DNA of 64,000 bases from NCBI RefSeq assembly GCF_900105125.1, contig NZ_LT629750.1, forward strand, positions 186,001-250,000, written 5' to 3'. Within the stretch, counting starts at the first letter, position 1. Each line of letters begins with the position of its first letter. Both the position numbers and the translations under genes were made by a program. The DNA comes from Bradyrhizobium canariense. GTDB lineage: Bacteria; Pseudomonadota; Alphaproteobacteria; Rhizobiales; Xanthobacteraceae. Below the pieces are notes generated by a model that was not told the origin of the DNA, made no database searches, and was given only the letters and a program-made list of their open reading frames with translations. Shown here piece after piece: positions 60,481 through 64,000 of the stretch.

Positions 60481-61266
60481 ATGGATAAAATACTTGCGGC
60501 CGCACAGATCATCGCCACTTCCCGCCGCAACCGCACGCCGCTGCGCGCGCTTTCAGCCGATATCGCCCCGCACGACGAAGCGCAGGGATACCGCATTCAA
60601 CGCGCGGTCCACGATCTGTTGCTGCCTCAGGTCGGCGCCATGGTCGGCTACAAGATCGGCTGCACCAGCGCGGTGATGCAGCAATATCTCGGCATTCCCC
60701 ATCCCTGCGGCGGCGGTGTGTTCGCCAAAGGCGTTCATGACAGCGGGATTGCGCTGCGTCACGGCGATTTCGTTCGTGTCGGCGTCGAATGCGAGATCGC
60801 GGTGCGGCTCGGACACGATCTGCCGCCGTCGCAGGCGCCGTTCACCGCGGACACGGTCGCGCTCGCGGTCGAGGCCTATCATCCGGCGATCGAGATCGTC
60901 GATGAGCGTTATGTCGACTGGCAAACCCTCGGCGCGCCGACGTTGGTGGCCGATGATTTCTACGCCGCCGGCTGCGTGCTCGGAAAACCTGTGGCGAGAT
61001 CGGCCGCACCCGATCTGCTTGATGTGGTCGGCCGCGCCATGATCAACGGCGCGGAAGTAGGGCGGGGCACTGGCGCCGACGTGCTCGGCCATCCGCACAA
61101 TCCGCTGGCCTGGCTTGCCAACCATCTTGCGGAGGAAGGCAAAGGCCTGCGCGCGGGTCAGATCGTACTGACCGGCAGCCTGGTGAAGACGATATGGCTC
61201 AACGCCGGCGACAAGGTGACGATGGATCTGTCGGGGCTCGGCGCCGTGCATGCCGCTTTCGCCTGA
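60481..61266 (+). CDS. 2-keto-4-pentenoate hydratase / FAH family enzyme
   Basis: 261 residues from the ATG at 60481; the upstream open frame (from 60268) is Cys/Arg-rich and looks non-coding. VGYKIGCTSAVMQQYLGI, the metal-binding Glu set in VGVECEIAVRLGHDLP, and AVEAYHPAIEIVDERY are MhpD/FAH features. It hydrates 2-oxopent-4-enoate-type products of aromatic meta-cleavage; no pathway neighbours are present. Confidence 0.88.
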   Translation: MDKILAAAQIIATSRRNRTPLRALSADIAPHDEAQGYRIQRAVHDLLLPQVGAMVGYKIGCTSAVMQQYLGIPHPCGGGVFAKGVHDSGIALRHGDFVRVGVECEIAVRLGHDLPPSQAPFTADTVALAVEAYHPAIEIVDERYVDWQTLGAPTLVADDFYAAGCVLGKPVARSAAPDLLDVVGRAMINGAEVGRGTGADVLGHPHNPLAWLANHLAEEGKGLRAGQIVLTGSLVKTIWLNAGDKVTMDLSGLGAVHAAFA

Positions 61267-61347
61267 GCGATCTTGTTCGCGTCGGCAGCACGTGAAGCCT
61301 GCCGATTGATCCAGCCAAACTATTCCAGGCAGCCGAACGCGGTCGGA

Positions 61348-61674
61348 TTACTTGGCGATGGCGCCGACGGAATCCTCGGGCGAGCCCAGGCCGGAGCCCG
61401 GAGAGCCGATCGGCTTTCCGTTCAGTGAGGTACCCACTTTCCCGGTTTGGCCGATGCTGCCGTCGGCGTTGATGCCGTCCTGTCGATCGCCGGAACTGCC
61501 CGGCTGCGCTGACCCTCGTCCCGATCCAGTGGTGAGTGATTCAGTGGAAGTCCCACCGGTTGTGGTCGCTGTGCTCGCCGTGCCGCCGGCGCTCCCACCG
61601 CCCGTTTGAGCGGCGGCAGGGGCTGTGAAGGCAACGAGGGCGACGACCAAAAATGCAAGTTTTTGTGAGGCCAT
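61348..61674 (-). CDS. Small secreted Gly/Ser/Thr-rich protein
   Basis: 108 residues from the ATG at 61674. A clean signal peptide (MASQKLAFLVVALVAFTAPAAAQ) is followed by a low-complexity mature part rich in Gly, Ser and Thr (GGGSAGGTASTATTT), ending SPEDSVGAIAK. No family recognised. Probably a disordered periplasmic or extracellular protein. Confidence 0.7.
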   Translation of the reverse strand: MASQKLAFLVVALVAFTAPAAAQTGGGSAGGTASTATTTGGTSTESLTTGSGRGSAQPGSSGDRQDGINADGSIGQTGKVGTSLNGKPIGSPGSGLGSPEDSVGAIAK

Positions 61675-61936
61675 GTTCCGCTCCAATGTAGCGGAGGAAT
61701 AATTCCGGCAGCTCGCAACGGTTCCGAATCCAGCGGGCCAAGGGGATGGAACCGGGCCGGTGGCGCGTTGCCGGAGATAGCGGCACTGCCATGGTCGACC
61801 ACGCAAAGCTCAAAGCTGCAAATCAGGCCCGTCTGCGGTCATCTCCCGACCTGTTGGTTGTCAGCGGTGTGTCAGCATTTCGCCTTAACCTTCGATTCTC
61901 GCTGGGGGCACTTGTCTGGGGCACTTGGCGGCTGCG

Positions 61937-62173
61937 GTGAGATTCAAAACGGTCGGCATAAGCTATGGGGCACTCCGAAAAGAGTGCCTTGAGTCGGTCA
62001 GGTCATGGCCAGGATGCGCGACCGTCGCCGGCATTCAGATCATCCGAGACAACACGCCTTCCGGATTCTCGGTGAGGGTAACGCTGTACGGCGCCGCCAA
62101 CGTAAAAACCGCCGATCGCGCGATGAACTGCGTTCAGCGCGAGAAGCGACGACAATATTTCCTGATCGAATAA
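61937..62173 (+). CDS. Small hypothetical protein
   Basis: 78 residues from a GTG at 61937; a TTG at 61925 is an alternative. RFKTVGISYGALRKECLESVRSWPGCATVAGIQIIRD and FSVRVTLYGAANVKTADRAMNCVQREKRRQYFL look like a real, balanced protein. I recall similar small proteins in Bradyrhizobium genomes, but no function. A terminator follows. Confidence 0.6.
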   Translation: MRFKTVGISYGALRKECLESVRSWPGCATVAGIQIIRDNTPSGFSVRVTLYGAANVKTADRAMNCVQREKRRQYFLIE

Positions 62174-62237
62174 ATGCAGCCGGTCGCGGCCGCTCGCAGC
62201 ATCGGCCGTCATTCCATTTGATCCAATTGAAAAAGCT

Positions 62238-62270
62238 GCGGCCTCCGTCAGGGGAGCTAACGGAGGCCGC
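62238..62270 (+). terminator. Stem-loop terminator
   Basis: GCGGCCTCCGT-N11-ACGGAGGCCGC, 11-base perfect arms, 65 bases past the small hypothetical gene. An A-run (AAAAA) on the left would give a U-tract only for leftward transcription; termination of flgH from the right is therefore also possible. Confidence 0.65.
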
Positions 62271-62333
62271 GTAGAACATCTCACTGCGCCTAGGTTCGCG
62301 ATGAGATGTGGGAGCTCTCTAAATCTCTATTTT

Positions 62334-62381
62334 GGCATGATCGTTTTCCGAAAACCGGTTCCCACGTTTCGGGATCATGCC
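62334..62381. repeat. Palindromic interspersed repeat (GGCATGATC...GATCATGCC family)
   Basis: GGCATGATC at 62334-62342 and GATCATGCC at 62373-62381, with CGAAAACCGGTT in the centre. The second copy in this window is at 37622-37665. It ends two bases before the flgH stop, so it could act as a transcript end. Confidence 0.65.
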
Positions 62382-62383
62382 GC

Positions 62384-63136
62384 CTAGAACGGTAACAGTA
62401 TGTCCATCACCTGACTGCCGTAGCGCGGTTGCTGTATGTCGGTAATCTGGCCGTGGCCGCCATAGGCGATGCGGGCCTGCGCGATCTTGCTGGAGTCGAT
62501 GGTGTTGTCGCTCTGGATGTCTTCCGGGCGCACGATGCCGGCGACGATCAGCTCACGCATTTCGAAATTGACGCGGATCTCCTGCTTGCCTTCGACAACC
62601 ATGTTGCCGTTCGGCAGCAACTGGGTGACGACGGCGGCGATGTTGGTGGTGAGGCTTTCCTGGCGCTGGATCGAGCCCTTGCCGTCGTACGACGAAGAGG
62701 CGTCGGCGGTCAGCAGGCGCCCGGGCAGAGCCGTGGTCTTCCCGGTCAGCAAGTTGCTTCCGAGAAAGGCGGTAATGCCGGAATCGTCCGTGTCGCTGCG
62801 GCTGCGCTGGGTCTCGTTGGCGAAATTGGCCTGATCGGTGATGTTGACGGTGACGGTCAGGAGGTCGCCGATCTGATGGGCGCGCTGATCCTTGAAGAAT
62901 GACCGCGAGCCGTTCCGCCACAGCGAATTGGCATTGTAGGAAACCGCTTCCGGCTTTGGCATCGGCATCTGCACCGGCTTGTAACCGGGCTGCGCCGTCG
63001 GATTTTCGATCGCCGAGAGCTTCGGCTGCTCACCGATTTGCGAAAGACGGTCGATCGAAGAACAGCCGCCGGCAAGGCTGACGACGGTCAGCATGGTGCT
63101 GGTAAGTGCAAGGCGACGGATACTGGAAGCGTACAT
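62384..63136 (-). CDS. flgH: Flagellar L-ring protein FlgH
   Basis: 250 residues. Lipoprotein signal with Cys25 (VVSLAGGCSS). The conserved RNGSRSFFKDQRAHQIGDLLTVTVNITDQANFANET and later EGKQEIRVNFEMRELIVAGIVRPEDI are FlgH marks. It forms the outer-membrane L-ring. Five bases behind flgA, in the usual flgA-flgH order. Confidence 0.96.
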   Translation of the reverse strand: MYASSIRRLALTSTMLTVVSLAGGCSSIDRLSQIGEQPKLSAIENPTAQPGYKPVQMPMPKPEAVSYNANSLWRNGSRSFFKDQRAHQIGDLLTVTVNITDQANFANETQRSRSDTDDSGITAFLGSNLLTGKTTALPGRLLTADASSSYDGKGSIQRQESLTTNIAAVVTQLLPNGNMVVEGKQEIRVNFEMRELIVAGIVRPEDIQSDNTIDSSKIAQARIAYGGHGQITDIQQPRYGSQVMDILLPF

Positions 63137-63141
63137 GAACG

Positions 63142-64000
63142 TTACTCGGTTTTTGGAGCGACTGAGGAACTGTTGCTGGCGGCAACCGAAACCGGTGCGG
63201 TTTCAGCAGCCCCGACGTTGATGGGCGTATCTGACGCTGAAGGAAGACGGGGCGTTGCGACCGTAATGGCGACCTGTCCACGGCCAATCACGACGCCGGA
63301 GATCGTGCGCTTGGATTGCTGGCTGTTCACGTTGACGACGTCACCCTCAGCGCCGCTGTCCAGCGCCTTGCCGCGAATGGTCAAATAGAGACCGGCGGCC
63401 TGGTAGATCAGGGTGACATTGTCATCACGCTGCACCAGGTCGGGCTTGGTGACGTCGCCGGTCCGCAAGGCCTGGCCGGCGCGAAGCTGTCGCCGCATCT
63501 GCATCCCGACAACAGCGTTGCGCGTGGCGGCGTCGCCGCCGACTTCGGCTTTCGGGCGCCGTTCGACGATGACGTCGGAGGATTTCAGGACCTCGTTGCG
63601 CTCGACGCTGCGGGCCAGCACGGCGGCTTCCACGGTTTCAATCGCCGTGCCGGTGAAGCGCAGTTTCGTCGCCGGGACGTTGCTATCGCTGCTGATCTCG
63701 AAGCTGACATCGAAGCGGCCGCTGCGCGGCTCGAACCGGGTCGAGACCGGCTGCATGTTGCCGGTATAGGTGGCGTCGAGCTGGACATCCTGCAGGTCGC
63801 GATCGAATGTCAGCGTCAGGTTGGCGGCGTCGCCGAGGCCGCTGCGGTGTTCCAGCGCGTGGGCGACCTGCTGCGGGATGTCCTGGGCCTCGATCGAGCG
63901 CGATAGCCTCGTCACGGAGACCGCCTTGATGTCCTTGGTGTTGACGCCGATCACCTGATGCGCCTGCAACGCGGCAAGCACCTGCGCGGTCGGCAACGAG
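63142..64000 (-). CDS. flgA: Flagellar P-ring assembly chaperone FlgA, N-terminus outside window
   Basis: At least 286 codons, open at the right edge; no start codon with a signal peptide is seen within the window, so the gene continues beyond it. The SAF-like domain (ETVEAAVLARSVERNEVLKSSDVIVERRP) and MQMRRQLRAGQALRTGDVTKPDLVQRDDNVTLIYQAAGLYLTIRGKALDSGAEGDVVNV match FlgA, which helps FlgI polymerise in the periplasm. The C-terminal 45 residues are a Ser/Ala-rich extension. Confidence 0.93.
   Translation of the reverse strand, partial: SLPTAQVLAALQAHQVIGVNTKDIKAVSVTRLSRSIEAQDIPQQVAHALEHRSGLGDAANLTLTFDRDLQDVQLDATYTGNMQPVSTRFEPRSGRFDVSFEISSDSNVPATKLRFTGTAIETVEAAVLARSVERNEVLKSSDVIVERRPKAEVGGDAATRNAVVGMQMRRQLRAGQALRTGDVTKPDLVQRDDNVTLIYQAAGLYLTIRGKALDSGAEGDVVNVNSQQSKRTISGVVIGRGQVAITVATPRLPSASDTPINVGAAETAPVSVAASNSSSVAPKTE

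Overview
This 64 kb window looks like chromosomal DNA from a Bradyrhizobium/Rhodopseudomonas-type alphaproteobacterium (Nitrobacteraceae). The grounds are high GC, coding density and gene style, Caulobacter-type flagellar regulators (FlbT, FlaF, FliX), a rhizobial-type giant coiled-coil protein of the growth pole ring family, a Rhodopseudomonas-type ferredoxin-NADP reductase, candidate CtrA and sigma-54 sites, and copies of interspersed repeats I associate with Bradyrhizobium genomes. No tRNA, rRNA, insertion sequence, prophage or CRISPR array was seen.

The left half (1-30.5 kb) is mostly housekeeping and envelope genes. A truncated dipeptide/N-acetylglutamate epimerase gene opens the window, followed by an mlaE-mlaF-mlaD lipid transporter operon and a repeat-rich non-coding stretch. 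Next come a siderophore-interacting flavoprotein and O-methyltransferase pair divergent from an AraC regulator; a 1688-residue polar coiled-coil protein; an Hpt protein; a 2Fe-2S ferredoxin; a thioesterase; and a ferredoxin-NADP reductase. Then follow a secreted SGNH hydrolase, a TetR/MFS efflux pair with a palindromic operator, a YbhN-type membrane protein, a ferritin-like stress protein, a desaturase, a second MFS pump, several small membrane proteins, a universal stress protein, a SixA-type phosphatase, an FAD oxidoreductase and an exported MsrB.

From 30.6 kb onward the window is a flagellar island of the Caulobacter-like (thick/subpolar) type. flgE-flgK-flgL starts behind a canonical sigma-54 promoter. 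After it comes a five-gene accessory block: two paralogous ATP-grasp proteins, a TPR glycosyltransferase, a GT-A-like transferase and a PLP amino-acid decarboxylase. Then come flbT (opposite strand), two very large tandem flagellins, flaF and a FlaG-like gene. A nickel island (nikR, a perfect NikR operator and a TonB receptor) interrupts the flagellar genes. They resume with flgI-flgJ-flgN-like divergent from fliX and, at the right edge, flgA-flgH. Between them lie an HxlR/NmrA-type pair, a DksA-like gene, two small overlapping genes, a hydratase and two small hypothetical genes.

The most unusual content is modular. FlgE, FlgL and both flagellins are inflated by tandem Thr/Ser-rich inserts. 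The FlgE and FlgL modules are clearly related to each other at the DNA level. The two flagellins share long identical blocks but carry different central modules. The accessory block beside them is a good candidate for an undescribed flagellar protein modification system. CtrA-like boxes sit upstream of the polar coiled-coil gene, the GT gene, flbT or flagellin 1, flagellin 2 and fliX, which suggests cell-cycle control of polar growth and flagellar assembly.
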